From NCBI GenBank assembly GCA_021186555.1, contig JAJKFL010000005.1, forward strand, positions 8,769,178 to 8,833,177: a stretch of 64,000 nucleotides of DNA, written 5' to 3'. This DNA comes from Reticulitermes speratus. Taxonomy: Eukaryota > Arthropoda > Insecta > Blattodea > Rhinotermitidae. This document shows, in pieces, positions 32,700 through 44,519 of the stretch; within the stretch, counting starts at the first letter, position 1; every line of letters begins with the position of its first letter. Under the pieces are notes generated by a model. The model ran no database searches. It saw only the letters and a list, made by a program, of their open reading frames with translations, and was not told the DNA's origin. A program made the translations under genes and the position numbers.

Positions 32700-33086
32700 A
32701 ACGGGTTTGCATGATGTTTTGATTGAGGCTTTTAGTAAATAGTTTCAGTTTATTAGAGTTTGATTTAGAAATCGGGAAAAAAATGACGGACACTTTAGAT
32801 GAAGACCTGTCCGTGTTTCTGCCTACATGCTAAAGTAACGTTCGAAGTATTTATGGGGGAGAAAATTGTAACACCTGTAGAGAAAAACGAAACACATTTT
32901 AGACCACGTACTTGTATTTATTATGTCTTGGGGTTTCCGGGATTATTAAACACATGTGAAAGAATGCGCCAGAATTCTTTTCCGAAACGTGTATTACCTA
33001 ACCAATTAATTTTGGTCCAGAATATGCTAAGGGTTGCTAAAGTCAGACAATTGCGTATCCTTACAAAATTCTAATTTGTTGTGGGA

Positions 33087-33090
<4 letters not shown>
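32700..33090. other. unassigned sequence
   Basis: No gene recognised; the 91-codon frame at 32799-33074 has no known product. Confidence 0.35.

Positions 33091-33091
<1 letters not shown>

Positions 33092-33152
<61 letters not shown>
33092..33152. repeat. AT then GT microsatellite
   Basis: About 14 AT dinucleotides followed by about 15 GT dinucleotides, directly before a SINE A head. Confidence 0.95.
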
Positions 33153-33153
<1 letters not shown>

Positions 33154-33163
33154 AGACAACAGG

Positions 33164-33755
33164 GCCGATCCCAGTGGCCGTGCGGTCTAAGGCGTGGGTC
33201 TTCGGCCGCTCACTTACTAGGATCGTGGGTTCGAATGCCGATCCCAGTGGCCGTGCGGTCTAAGGCGTGGGTCTCCGGCCGCTCGCTTACTAGGATCGTG
33301 GGTTCGAATCCCACCGGGGGCATGGATGTTTGTGTTGTGTTAGATGTATGGACAATAGCATGAAACATAAGGTGACATGCAGGACAAAAAAGGACTTCAA
33401 CAGTACAAATGGATCAAAGGGGAAAACCTAGGAATTAATACAAAAAAAAAAATCCCACCGGGGGCATGGATGTTTGTGTTGTGTTAGTTGTAAGGACGGT
33501 AGCATGGAACGTAAAGTGACATGAAGGACGAAAGGATTTAAACAGTACAAAAATGGATCAAGGGGAAAAAACCCCGGACAGGCCAAAAAAAAAAAAAAAA
33601 AAAAACCACCGGGGGCATGGATGTCTGTCTCTTGTGAGTGTTGTGTGTTGTCAGGTAGAGGTCTCTGCGACGAGCTGGTCTTTCGTCCAGAGGAGTCTCA
33701 AATGAAACCTCGATGAAACGAGGAGGCCCAGGCCCATATAGGGCTGTCGAGCCAT
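33164..33755 (+). mobile_element. SINE A, long form with doubled head
   Basis: A first head (33164-33236) is cut inside box B after GGTTCGAAT and is followed at once by a second complete head (33237-33320). Body modules restart at about 33451 and near 33600, then the usual 3' half ends GTCGAGCCAT (33746-33755). The middle is nearly identical to 23415-23690, so both long copies derive from one expanded master. Confidence 0.9.
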
Positions 33756-33765
33756 ACAAAAAAAA

Positions 33766-34349
33766 AATTCCAACAAGCTGTAACGTGTAAAACCGGTCGG
33801 TACCCAAAGCGACCTAATAGGAGTTTCACCCACCCCCCACACACACAAATATTCGTGAAGATCTCGTAAGAGGATTCCACAATACTGTCCTCTGTTGGAA
33901 GAATGAAACCCAATCTGAAGAAACACACAAAATATTTTAGTATTCTCTAAGTATGGGGGCCCCACCTAACCCACGGCCTTCCCCGCACTTGGTGGTCTGC
34001 AAGGGCCTTGTTAACGCCACTGAAAATAGGTAATAGAGAAATTCTCCTCTATCAGGTTGTAAATGCTTGCTTATATTTTAGCGTAATACGTCGTGTCTTC
34101 GACGAGGATATTTATTGTATCGTTACGCCGTTGGGGACTGGCGGCAGAGGGACTGACATCATACAAGAAGACGCAACATGCAGCCCACTTTAGCTCTTAG
34201 ACCGAGATGGGTGACGAATTTACAAGAAAGCCACAATTACATATTATTTTTATTTACTTGTGTTTTATCTAACGATGTTGTCAGTGGTTCTAATTTTATA
34301 CTTTCGAATGGTAGAATTATTAGAAAGACAAAGTGTGCTTGTCCACGCC
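33766..34349. other. unassigned sequence
   Basis: No gene recognised. Confidence 0.35.
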
Positions 34350-34612
34350 AAGAAGGCGTATAGAAGTAGTGGAGTTGTAACGCCACTCATTCTTAATCTT
34401 GCTTCTAGCAGGAAGTGATTGGTTAACTTCACGCTTTGGCCACCTTAACTTCAGAAAAGAACCGCTTTTCTCATTGAATAGGAAGCTAGATTGGCCCCAG
34501 AACCGCTCTGGACGTTTTTGGAGAAGAGAAAACTCTCTTGCCCCTAGCGGAATTCGAACCCCAAACCTTCCAGTCCGTAGTCTAGTCGCTATACTGGCGC
34601 ACTAGGATAATT
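34350..34612 (-). mobile_element. SINE C copy
   Basis: Minus strand: head near 34610-34540 (CTAGTGCGCCAGTATAGCGA, GGTTCGAATTCC), body with GGGGCCAATCTAGCTTCCTA, and a GAATGAGTGGCG 3' segment. Diverged but colinear with the other SINE C copies. Confidence 0.7.
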
Positions 34613-36271
34613 AATGAACAATGAATTGTAAGGAAGCAGTCGTGGCTATTTTGACCTATGGCCCTTCTAGTTTTCTGATGGGACTGAGGAAAACCGCGAC
34701 ATATGTGGCTATCCGACCTGCGGTTTCAAACGCTGGGCTGTCCAAATGCGCAGCAGGATTGTTCAAATAATGGCCGCTACGTACCATAATTACATATTTT
34801 TTTAATTTTCACGTTTAATTGACCATGAAACAAAGTCGACAGGGGCTAGTGTCCCATCGAGCCCTTCACGCGGTGCTTCATGTTATCACGATCAAGATCG
34901 TGACGATCGAGCCCCGGCCCAGGATATTTCTTAAGTTTGCATGCAGTACAGGTCGAGACTTCAGCAGCCGATATTGTGGAAATTCAGGATTTTATATTAG
35001 GGTGTTTTTAAATGCAGCTTCTGCGTACGTCTTAAAATTCAGCACTTTTCCCTGTAGCAGCCGTTGTGACGATTGTTGTTCAGTATGCCCTCAGCCCAAG
35101 AATCACCGGATCTACACTAGAATGTACCGCTTTTAACCTCTGAATTCCTGTTCATTGCACAATAATATGTAATATCTTTACCTGTGCGAATAATTCAGAC
35201 GTAGAAACAATAAAGTGTTTAATCAACAATATATACAATTATTTATTTATTTGAAACTTTAAAGCAAGGCACTTATCGATATAAAATGTTTGATGTTATT
35301 AATCTGTCATTTTCTGTACATTATCGATGACCTTCAACAGTTGCAACAGCGATTTCGTCAAATGAAGAGTATCGGGAAATGCCACAGACAGCTGGTCATG
35401 GGGGGAAAAACAGATGATGTTGGATATATTCCAACATGTTGAAGCGTCTGCACCTTACTGACTGTCACAACAAACGCGGTTTTGATCGGAAATCGTCTTC
35501 TGCACAGTTTAAAGGGAATGGCAGGATCTGAAGGACATAACTGAATCCTGGGTGTAAGGATAGTTTTTCTGGAGCCAGTAACATCCGCTGCTATGCCGTG
35601 CTCGTGCGAGTCTCTTATGATTACTCAATTTGCTGCCACCACTAGAGGCCAAGGGAAGCTAACATACTTCACTTACCTCCCGTGGCTTCTGGTAGAGACA
35701 ACACTATCAAGCTTTAACTTTAGCTTTTAAAAAAAAAAAATTCTGAGGAGAAATTTATGAAAACGAAGGAAATTTCCATTGACGCTGAATCATAAGCTTT
35801 CTAAAAATGTCTGTCTTGAAAAAAAATCCTTCCGGTAATTCAGTAGATTACGATGTCGCAAAGAAACCTTACCGTATTAATATATATGATGCAGCCAGTG
35901 AACTTTGCATATTATGCTTTTGGTAAAAGTGACAGCATAAGTCAAAAGTAAGTACGAGTACAAGTGAAGATTTGCCAATGTTGCAGTCGGATTGATTGAT
36001 TGATTGATTGATGGATGGACGGATTGATTGAGCAATTGATTGATATGGTTGATTTCTTGATATGATTAATTGATATAATTGATTGATTGATTGATTGCAA
36101 GAGTAGTAGAAAAGGCTCCGTGTCTCCCATAGTGTAGCTCTCGTACCGGTACACAGAAGCAGGTGTGTAAATACGCGCAGTTTACTTTCAAACTGACAAC
36201 AGTAGCCTATAAACCAATACTCATGCACACAAACTTTTTTTTTTACGTCCTAGGTGTAGAGGGTTATTGTT
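34613..36271. other. unassigned sequence with a GATT-rich patch
   Basis: No gene recognised. A degenerate GATT simple repeat at about 35990-36100 explains the INQSINQS-type minus-strand frame. Confidence 0.45.
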
Positions 36272-36476
36272 GCACCTGATCACACTAAATGACTCACTGA
36301 CACTCGGTAGGACTCCTCTGGACGAGGGATCGGCCCATCGCAGAGACCTCTACCTGACAACACACAACACTCACAAGAGACAAACATCCATATCTCCAGC
36401 GGGATTCGAATCCACAATCCCAGCAAGCGAGCGGCCTCAGACCCACGCCTTAGACCGCGCGACCACCGGGATTGGC
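36272..36476 (-). mobile_element. SINE A copy, 3' truncated
   Basis: Minus strand: head at 36476-36395 with box B GGATTCGAATCCCG-type sequence, body to about 36290. The last 3' block (AGGCCCATATAGGGCTG) is missing, as in the 4-kb and 9-kb copies. Confidence 0.8.
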
Positions 36477-36793
36477 CACATACGATCTTCACGGCACACA
36501 AACAAATCAATCTCCAACTTTATTACTACAAGCAGTTTTCTTTTTGCCTCCACTGAGATAAATACTCGTCAGCGCGTTTATAAAAAGTATCACGCTGAGC
36601 GGGTTCGTCCATAATTATACTCATTTGGCTGTTTATTTGCACGTGCGTACAATCCGTTCCGAAGAAAATTAATCAGCTCATAGTAAGAGGTAGAATCCAC
36701 ACAGCGCACTCTGCTTAGCCTTATTTCCAGCCTCACGTTCACGCTCGTATTCCATATCGCAAAAGAGGCGCTTGATACCGAGTAATGACAATA
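36477..36793. other. unassigned sequence
   Basis: Nothing recognised. Confidence 0.35.
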
Positions 36794-36977
36794 CGGTCGA
36801 ACTCGGTTTTAACATCACGAAAGGACTAAATATTTTGTGTCGCTATAAACGAGTGTTGTTATAACCGAGTAGTGTAACGTTAAGGTTACGGATCAGGAAT
36901 TGATTGATACCACAGAATATCTGACGCTATATACGAGGTGTCCTATAAACAGATGTCGTTATAACCGGGTTCAACTG
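36794..36977. mobile_element. 184-bp Tc1/mariner-type MITE
   Basis: Imperfect inverted ends (CGGTCGAACTCGGTTTTAAC left; complement of CAGTTGAACCCGGTTATAAC right) with TA on both sides (36792-36793, 36978-36979). Internal copies of TATAAACGAGTGTTGTTATA-like sequence are related to the ends. Non-coding. Confidence 0.7.
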
Positions 36978-37315
36978 TATAAGAATCTTAGGAAGCTTAA
37001 TATTTATTGCCTTGTTTAGAATGCTGACGGTGGTGTAATATAGAATGCTTGTGTTATAAAGCTATTAACTAAAGAACCAAGACATTGATTCTCATGAGAT
37101 AAATCTTTCGCATGTAGTGCAAGAACTTGCAAAAAATATGACTAGGAATGTGTGTACTTTAGCTAAGTGAAATTGTAAAAACGGCTATAGTGTACCAGTC
37201 GTTTCGTTATGACCATCAAGTACCCATGTATAACTCCCAGTGACCGCGTCATTTTTGCATGCGTATGAAATGTTATTGAAATTTTAAGTTTATTTCTGTT
37301 AGTCTATATTTTAAT

Positions 37316-37600
37316 TGCGAGTTGGATGAGGCACTGCGCTACAAGCTGGAAGGTCGCAGGTTCGATTCCCGATGAGGTCGTTGGAATTTTTTTATTGACT
37401 TAATTCTTCCGGTCCCAGTATGGTCCTGGGGTCGGCTAAGTCTGTAACAGAAATGAGTACCAGGGCTAGTTAAAGGCGGCCTGTGCGTAGGGCTGACAAC
37501 CTTGCCACCTGCATGTGCCGATTATATTGAAATTCTGGGAGCCTCGACCTCTTTGAATCCAATGGGTCTGTCCAGGCCTGTAATGTGATAGCTTTACATT
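37316..37600 (+). mobile_element. SINE B copy
   Basis: tRNA-like head from GCGAGTTGGATGAGGCACTG with box B GGTTCGATTCCC, then AACAGAAATGAGTACCAGG, GCGTAGGGCTGACAACCTT and CCTGTCCAGGCCTGTAAT-type body. The first few bases of the head are missing. Confidence 0.85.
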
Positions 37601-37737
37601 TATATTTTAATTGTATTAATTTATGGTGCTAAATGACCCCAGGAGTTGAAATCATTCAATCAAGAACTCAGTTAAATTCCAGTAAATATGCATGATATTT
37701 CAGGTTCTCACGGATATGAATGTTGAAGCTGTGATCC

Positions 37738-37900
37738 GATGCTGTGTCATGATTTATACGGTCAGTCGCCGGTATTTAGCCGCGCAGACCCCGGTTTGAT
37801 ACCAGCCATTCTTATGGGACTTGTGGCTGACAATTTGGCAGTAGGACACGTTTTTCTCAGAGCACTTCGGTTTCCCCTTATCAGTAACTTTCCGCCAATG
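37738..37900 (+). mobile_element. SINE D copy
   Basis: tRNA-like head CGGTCAGTCGCCGG with a decayed box B (GGTTTGATACC), then a GGGACTTGTGGCTGACAA body and CTTCGGTTTCCCC. It lies head to head with the copy at 37925-38115, separated by a TTA microsatellite. Confidence 0.55.
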
Positions 37901-37924
37901 TTTTTTATTATTATTATTATTATT

Positions 37925-38115
37925 GAAGGGCCCCGCAGCAGACGCTACGGACGCACCGCAGCCTTGAAGGCTTATTGTGCAACCCTGTGATGAAGATTAT
38001 TAGTTTTTTCTGCGTTTCCATTTTAATGGAGCACTGGTGGAATGAAATTGACAGGGGAAACCGAAGTACTGGGACAAAAACCTGTCCCAGTGCCGCTTTG
38101 TTCCTTCCGCCAATG
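37925..38115 (-). mobile_element. SINE D copy, 5' truncated
   Basis: Colinear with 56520-56720: GGGTCCCGCAGCAGA-like start, TATTGTGCAACCCTGTGATG, then CGAAGTACT and CCTGTCCCAGTGCC. The tRNA-like head is absent. Confidence 0.75.
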
Positions 38116-38147
38116 TTTAATTCTGACATTTCTTCCGTCTACCACCG

Positions 38148-38392
38148 ATCCCGATGGCATCACTGAAATTTTTCATTGACATAATCCTTCCGGTCGCACT
38201 ATGGCCCTGGGTTCGTCTCAGCCTCTAACAGAAATGAGTACCAGGAGTATTTCCTGGGGGTAAAGGCGGCCGGTGCTTAGGGCTGACAACCTTACCACCT
38301 TCATGTGCCGATTGTCTAGTAATCTGGGAACCTCAACCTCCTGGAACCCTAAGGGCCTGTCCAGGCTTGTAATGGGATTGCTTTTACCTTAA
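38148..38392 (+). mobile_element. SINE B copy, head truncated
   Basis: Starts inside the body at ATCCCGATGGCATCACTG and runs colinear to GTAATGGGATTGCTTTTACC. No box A or B remains. Confidence 0.85.
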
Positions 38393-38399
38393 CACCGGT

Positions 38400-38670
38400 G
38401 CTATAGAGATTGTCGCTACTTAAACACAACTCTCTCTCTCTCTCTCTGTAGTCTTGTGAACTGTAAAACCCCGTAGCCTGGTAGATTATTACAAAATTTT
38501 CGGAAGAGTATACTTCCTCTACCTTCAGGGTGAATGGAAGCAGTATGCTTTCCCGGAACTTTGGTAAAGGGACTTCTCCACATGTGATCTGTGTATCTCC
38601 AATCATTCGCCACAGTTCTAGCGCTAAAAAGTGCGTCACCCTTTCGAGGAATTACAAAACGCATTCCGCG
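38400..38670. repeat. interspersed repeat, pair with 3095-3300
   Basis: See the 3-kb copy for the shared blocks. Includes a CT microsatellite at 38431-38447. Confidence 0.4.
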
Positions 38671-38682
38671 GCTCATAAGTGA

Positions 38683-38960
38683 AGCCGGGATGCCTTATTC
38701 CGTATAGCGATCGGGCTACGGACTGGACGGTCCGGGTTTCGAATCCCGGCGGTGTAAGAAATCTTTCTCATCTCCAAAACCGGCCAGACCGGCTTTGAGG
38801 TCCATCTAGCCTCCCACTCAATGGATATCGTGGTTCTTTCCCTGGGGTAAAGCGGCCGGGGCGTGAAGTTGACCACTCACCTCCATATGGCGCTCAGGTT
38901 AAAGACTAAGTGGAGCTATACCTCTACTGCCCATATATTCCTTAATGGCATAGATATGGA
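38683..38960 (+). mobile_element. SINE C copy
   Basis: Head with CGGACTGGACGGTCCGGGTT and CGAATCCCGGCGG, body with CTCCCACTCAATGGATA, TAAAGCGGCCGGGGCGTGAA, and 3' AGGTTAAAGACTAAGTGG. One of the better preserved copies. Confidence 0.8.
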
Positions 38961-41030
38961 CAACATTCTGTGGCATGTAACAGCCATTTTGACATTCCTG
39001 AAGAGTGTACCTTAGGCTTGTTAGAGTAAATGTTGAATTTTTAAGAATTTGTAAATAATCCTCGTGAGTGAATAACGCAGCAGTAAGAAGTGTTTTATAT
39101 TAAGTATGCGTTGTATTATGATTCTGTACGTCTAGTTTACTTACTTGTGGGGTTATGTTTGAAATTCATCTTTGTAAGCACGTTGCAGTGCGCCATAACA
39201 AGTGCAGACTGTTGTGGGAGGAAGATATTACACGTAAACGCACTTCTTTCTGCCGACGTTTCTTGTGAACATATATTAAACCCAGTCCTATATTTGTTTC
39301 GCGTTTTTCCTGCTCTGAATTCCCAAACATTTGTAACGTCCTGAAACAAATATTGTAAGAAATCATTGCTAAGAGAGCACACGTGATTTTTGGGCTTTTA
39401 GTAGTGTGCCGTGTTACGTGACTTGAGCATGAGATAGTTCCGCCGGACGATAACTGCCACCCCCTTGTCTTCATTCAGTTGTACCTGTCCTTTCCTCCCC
39501 TATGGCTATAGTGGTTTGTTCCAACTGTTTACCTTTTTACGTGTGCTTATTCCTAGGGTCACTCAACATCCTGGCTGCGAGATAGTTACATCAAAAGTCT
39601 TGGTTGGAGTACGTTGGAGTAGTGTTGTTTGTGCCGTCAGAGATGGAACGATCTACGGAGTTATGGAATGTAAAACAGATGGCACAGTAGTACCGAGTGA
39701 GTCCAAATTCGGCAGCAGACTCTATCTGCTCTCCCTTCCTCTGCTAAGATTAAATATCATGCCATGTGGCAGCACTGTGCTTTCTAAGCGTGTTCGCAAA
39801 GTATTAGCAAAAAGCGACAGTTATCCTCTTTGTGGCTGTCCGTATGGAAGAGCGCGACACGTCACAAATTTTTCGTGAAAATTTTATACTTGAGATTTTT
39901 TTTTAGTAAACTTTGCGTACACATTACGATTTTGGTTAAAATCGGGCAAAATAATAGGCTTTATACAAATACCTACGTACAATTGTGATAATTCCTCGCC
40001 GTGAATGACCTCTAAAGTTCAGACTCTTCCTTGTTATGTACGAGCGGAGGCCGAGAAATAATTGGACGACATTCCAATCGAACATGATCTATATCTCGCA
40101 GTTTAAAATATATCGATTGTAAACGATTATAAATTTGTTTCTAAGACACGGAAGAAGCTTTGTGTAGTGTTAAACCTAGAAAGGCATACTTGAAATAACC
40201 GAATCGTCAACATTTTTTTTGAAAGTAGTCAGAAATTTAAAATCTAGAGACAGTAACCAAGCAAAGGCAACAAAAATATTACGCTCTTCGGACATTTTCT
40301 AATTTTTGTCAGTAGTTACTAAATTCACACACAGATGTCGCGTTGAACGGCAGTTGGCAATACAAATGTAATCATTACATCTGCAGTGGCAGAAATTTTG
40401 CTACCCAATTCAAATTTATCAAAATAACCCCAGGCATCAAAATTCTACTGAGACACTAACAGTCACGAGGGTGCTCAGGGAATTCCCCGCTTTTTATTTA
40501 ACCTGCACTCTGCTCACAATAACTCACTATTAGTCACCAAAACATCACAGTCTGTATTTTAAAATCCGTTTTAATATTATTCTTTCATCTGTTTCTGAAA
40601 GTTATCCTACTCGGCTCTTCTATCCAAGCTTTCTGCGCAAAATTCTGTACAAATTTCCCACACTTGTTTCGCTCACCAAGGAACCCATCCTCACTCTTTT
40701 GGAGTAAATTACAAGTTATTAAACTCCGTATTACGGAATTTATTGCAGTCTTTTCCTACTTTCTCTGTCTTAGTGTATATCTTGACGTTCTTCCTTAACA
40801 CCTTTTCCTAATGTAACAAGTCAACACACACATACAAGACAACGAGTAAAATTATTTTTGATCGTTTTAAACTCTGCGTCTTTTAGGTTGATGACGGGGG
40901 AAAAACCACGTAAGAATGGTAGCAGCGAACGCGTTTTCCAAGCTGTAGCAATCGCTGATAGTGGACAAGAGGTGGTCCCCCCAGCTCGGATATGTAACTA
41001 AATCTAGCATATAAGTTTTAAAACTTTCGC
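38961..41030. other. unassigned sequence
   Basis: About 2 kb without a recognised repeat or gene. The 137-codon frame at 39465-39878 and 102-codon frame at 39474-39166 overlap nothing known and lack clear coding signs. Confidence 0.35.
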
Positions 41031-41037
41031 GGCGACA

Positions 41038-41186
41038 TGATTCAATACAGTCTTCTCGGGCGATCAGCTGCGTCAGTTTCGGGGACTGGCTGCCTGAGGA
41101 TGGGGACGGAGCCAGTCCCCGAAACGTTGTATTTAAACGAGTTAAGGCGGCTGATCGCCCGAGAAGACTATATTGAATCTGACATG
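41038..41186. mobile_element. small foldback element FB9
   Basis: Arms ATTCAATACAGTCTTCTCGG (41039-41058) and its near complement ending at 41178, with a nested inner inverted repeat around GGGGACTGGC/GCCAGTCCCC. Only one complete hammerhead-like motif (41094-41125, plus) is present; the left half lost its own core. Confidence 0.65.
41094..41125 (+). ncRNA. hammerhead-like core, FB9
   Basis: Core CUGAGGA 41094-41100, extra U, perfect 6-bp stem II (41102-41107 with 41115-41120), GAAAC 41121-41125. No convincing stem I, so probably not a complete ribozyme. Confidence 0.3.
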
Positions 41187-41299
41187 TTAAGAAATTTTAC
41201 ACAGGGTCTTAGGCTTGGATGAATTCCTGAAATCGGTTTTAAGTATCAGACTGAAACAGAAAAGATTTTGAACGGGCTGGCAGTAAGAGTTCCGTGATG

Positions 41300-41567
41300 A
41301 CGTAGATCTGCGGCCGCTTTAGTGCTGGGATCGTGAGTTCGAATCCCGCTGATGGCATGGATGTTCGGCTCTTATATTTGTTGCGTGTTGTCTAGGTAGT
41401 GGCCTCTGTGACGAGCTCATCACTGGTTCGGAGGAGTCCTACCGGGTGTGTGCGTGTGTGTGCGCGTGTGCGTGTACGCGTGCGCGTGTGCGTGTACGTG
41501 TGCGTGTGTGTGATCTGTAAACCTTAACAACGCGGCGGCCTAGGCCCGAGTTGGGCTGTTGCGTTAC
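41300..41567 (+). mobile_element. SINE A variant subfamily
   Basis: Head retains TCTGCGGCCGCTTTAGTGCT and box B AGTTCGAATCC; body has GACGAGCTCATCAC and a GGAGGAGTCCTACCGG block, then a GT/GC microsatellite (41448-41512), and a variant 3' end (GGCCTAGGCCCGAGTTGGGC). Shares these features with 49347-49622, defining a separate subfamily. Confidence 0.75.
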
Positions 41568-41675
41568 AGAAAAAGAATATTTCCTTTACGAATAAATCTA
41601 CGATTTGTTAGTCTTTCCCTGATATTTGAAAATTTTTACTTGCGCAAAGTACTGAGTTTAGACCTACTAGCCACC

Positions 41676-41930
41676 TGGCCGGGATAGCGTAGTCGATACA
41701 GCAACTCGCTATGAGCTGGACGGTCCAGGGATCGAATACCGGTAGGGGTGAGGTCTTCCGCACCAGTCCAGACAGGCCCTGTGGCCCACCCAGTCTCCTG
41801 TAGAATGGGTACCGGGTCTCTTTCACGGAGGTAAAGCGGCCGGGGCGTTGTTGACTACCCACCCAAATCTAGCACAGAGGTTAAAGAAAGAGTACGGCAA
41901 TACTTATACTTCCCATTCTGTGTGTTCATG
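41676..41930 (+). mobile_element. SINE C copy
   Basis: Head GGGATAGCGTAGTCGATACA, box B GGGATCGAATACC, body with AAAGCGGCCGGGGCG and 3' AGAGGTTAAAGAAAGAGT. Confidence 0.8.
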
Positions 41931-42354
41931 GCCTGTTCTAGGGTGAACTGTACCTTTTACGTATTAGCCATTTCTATGCTATTACTTGCTTCTGTGTTCT
42001 GATGACGTCAATAGCCTATGCACGTCATTTTCTCAGCGCGTAAACAAACCTACCAATTAGCGGCTAATAGACGTTCTGCATCTCCCTTATGACATATATG
42101 TTTCCATGTAATCCTTTGCTGCTCTTTATACACATCATTGTGCGACTCATGACTTTCGCCTACGCCAGAAGGAAAGTTACCCAATTCCATCTGCCCGAGG
42201 GAAGTCCGTAATCATGTACTTGAGCAAGGACGCTACCGCAGTACCTCTGCCTCTGAGCACAACACAACACAATTAACACTTTAGATTGACATTGCGTGAC
42301 AATAAGGAAGTGCGCAGTCTCAGAAGGACTTGTCCACTTCTTGCTGCAGCCGAC
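41931..42354. other. unassigned sequence
   Basis: Nothing recognised. Confidence 0.35.
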
Positions 42355-42505
42355 ATGCAGAAAGTCTGGCGGACACATCGGGATCGATAGAATAGTAGCG
42401 CGGCCAGTTGGCCAGTCACCAACTGCCACGAATGCACACGACTTAGTAACCTCGGAAAGAGGAGGCACGAGGAGGCCCGAGCCCATATAGTGCTGTTGAG
42501 CCATG
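42355..42505 (+). mobile_element. SINE 3' half shared with the 62-kb SINE E
   Basis: The block from GGCGGACACATCGGGATCGA to AACCTCGGAAAGAGGAGGCA matches 62129-62221. It continues into GCCCATATAGTGCTG and TTGAGCCAT, the 3' end of SINE A. A TTA microsatellite (42508-42533) follows. Confidence 0.65.
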
Positions 42506-42535
42506 GTTATTATTATTATTATTATTATTATTGGA

Positions 42536-43520
42536 TTTCTGCCGCAGTACTTCTTTTATATTGTTTTATTACATATTTGTTTTTTGTTTTGTTTCTTTAG
42601 TGTTTTGTCTTGTGTATTTGTACAGTTTTGTATTTTATTTGTGTTTTTGTGCTGGCTTTGTAATTGGCACTTGTGCTGTTAAGTCTGCACGTTAATAAAT
42701 ATCCATTGAATTGAATTGAATTATTATTAATATTATTATTATTATTACTTAACCTTAAGGTTATAATATTTTGTTGAGTACTTTACGCTGTATATTGATT
42801 AAAATACGTAAACTTAACAAAATGTTAAAAAAATTGTCTTAAAACTCTTTTTAAAAACTTCTAAAAAGACTTCATAAACACTTTAAAAATTTGTTTGACT
42901 TATTAAATCTTGCCTTAATATTTACTTTTGGTTACTCTTTTCTTCATCTGCCATTATTTCGTTCATGGTGCTGTGATTTGGATAAGATTTGTGCTGTTCT
43001 CTATTCTGAATTTACTTCCTGTTAGCGTTGTCGTGCATGACTTGTATCCTTGTTGGGCGACTGCTTGATTTTGTTTGGCCGATATTCGTGTGTGAAGAAG
43101 AATACTTAGCAAATATTGGTTTATATATCGGCTTGGTCTATACACCTCTAAATTCGGGAAGTTTCTCCCGACTTTAACCGTGTATAGACGAGAAACCAAC
43201 ACAGATCTTAGCTAAACAACTACACCGTGAACGAAATCAGAATTTGCAATAACCAGCAACCAAACCTAAATAGTAGAGCAAGTTTTAATGAACCAAATAT
43301 GTTTTTAGAATTTTTAAAAGGTTTTCTAATATGATCGTGCAAGATTTTAATAAGTTTTTGTAATTTTAACCAATATATATATAATGTAACCTAGTAAACA
43401 CAATCTTATAACCTCAAGACTAAATAAGAATAATGACAAAGTGTTGTACAGTGTGAGATTTACTACCATTTTGGAAATGAAATTATGTGATATAAGGTTT
43501 TCCTTAGTATGTTTTTATGG
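42536..43520. other. unassigned AT-rich sequence
   Basis: TTA/ATT microsatellites at about 42720-42750; otherwise nothing recognised. Confidence 0.4.
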
Positions 43521-43526
43521 TGGTTT

Positions 43527-43568
43527 AACCTCATGATGGCTTCGTGCAAAGGTCGAAACATGTAGCAA
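43527..43568 (+). ncRNA. solitary degraded hammerhead-like motif
   Basis: CUCAUGAUGGC, then GGUCGAAACAUGUAGC: same order as the FB motifs, but the core CUGAUGA reads CUCAUGA and no inverted partner was found nearby. Confidence 0.3.
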
Positions 43569-43976
43569 TTTTTTTTTTTTTGTATTTGCTTGACCCATTT
43601 CGCTGCGGTCATTTAACACAAACGAATAAATCTAAAACCCATCTTCTGGCTCACAATTTTTTTTCACGACTTTCCCCTCTTTCTTTCATGAATTTCTCTT
43701 AACGTGAACCCCCATTTTCTCAATGGTTACTAATACGACAATCTCTGGATGCAAATTAGCAATTCTAAGGCAGAATAAAAGAAGGCAAAGAAGACTTTTA
43801 AGAAATCTCATACTTAATGGAGATGTAACCTGCGTATGACCGTAAAAATAACGTTCTAGACACCGAATTATGACGGAGTAAATTTACATACGCTGTGGAG
43901 AAAATTGCACTGTTGCGTGCCAGCAGACAGAGTCGTCGACGCAACATCTGGTGTATTGGTGGCCGTGGTGAAATAA

Positions 43977-44519
43977 CTCCACGGAGCAGAGTCCTTATTG
44001 AGAAGCTAACAGTTTCTCAGCTAATCAAGGTATCTCTCGAATTTTATGGAACCCGAAGATTCATTATCTTTTTCACAGAGGCCGCCACAAATCGCTCCCT
44101 ATCTTGAACCACATCAGTCCAGTCCATGCCGCTATACTACGAGTATTTCTTGAAGATCTTCTTTAACATTTTCCTCCCATCAACGCTTAGTTTTCCAAGT
44201 GTTCTGTTACCCTCAGTCTTCCCCACCAAAGCCCCATATACATCTCTCCTCTCCGCATACGTGCCACATGCTCTGTCCATCTCAGTATTCTTGATTTGAC
44301 CACCCGAATGATATTTGTTGAGTTATAAAGTTGCTCGTTATGTAATCTCCTCCAGTCCGCTATTACCTCGTACCAAATGTACCTCAACATTCTATTCTCG
44401 AACACCCCCATCATGTTTTCCAACCTCAATGTGTTGTTATCGAAGTGTTCATGATTTGTGTTTTTCATTCCGACTTTGTAGTCAATATAAATTCCGAATA
44501 TAGCCGTACTGGGTAGCAT
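43977..44519 (-). mobile_element. second LINE family, 3' end, inactive
   Basis: From 44519 the minus frame carries VFENRMLRYIW and IIRVVKSRILRWTEHVARMR, then in another frame the terminal RFVAASVKKIMNLRVP and a stop near 44063, followed by a 3' end (CTCCGTGGAG) at 43977. At least one frame change near 44190. Same family as 16126-16883, more diverged. Confidence 0.8.

Noticed and set aside
31924..32793. 258- and 284-codon open frames as repeat-protein genes
   Set aside because: They are a consequence of a 42-bp satellite whose period is a multiple of 3; no start context, domain or constraint.
39465..39878. 137-codon plus frame as a host gene
   Set aside because: No domain, no splice or promoter signal, and overlapping frames of similar size; indistinguishable from chance.
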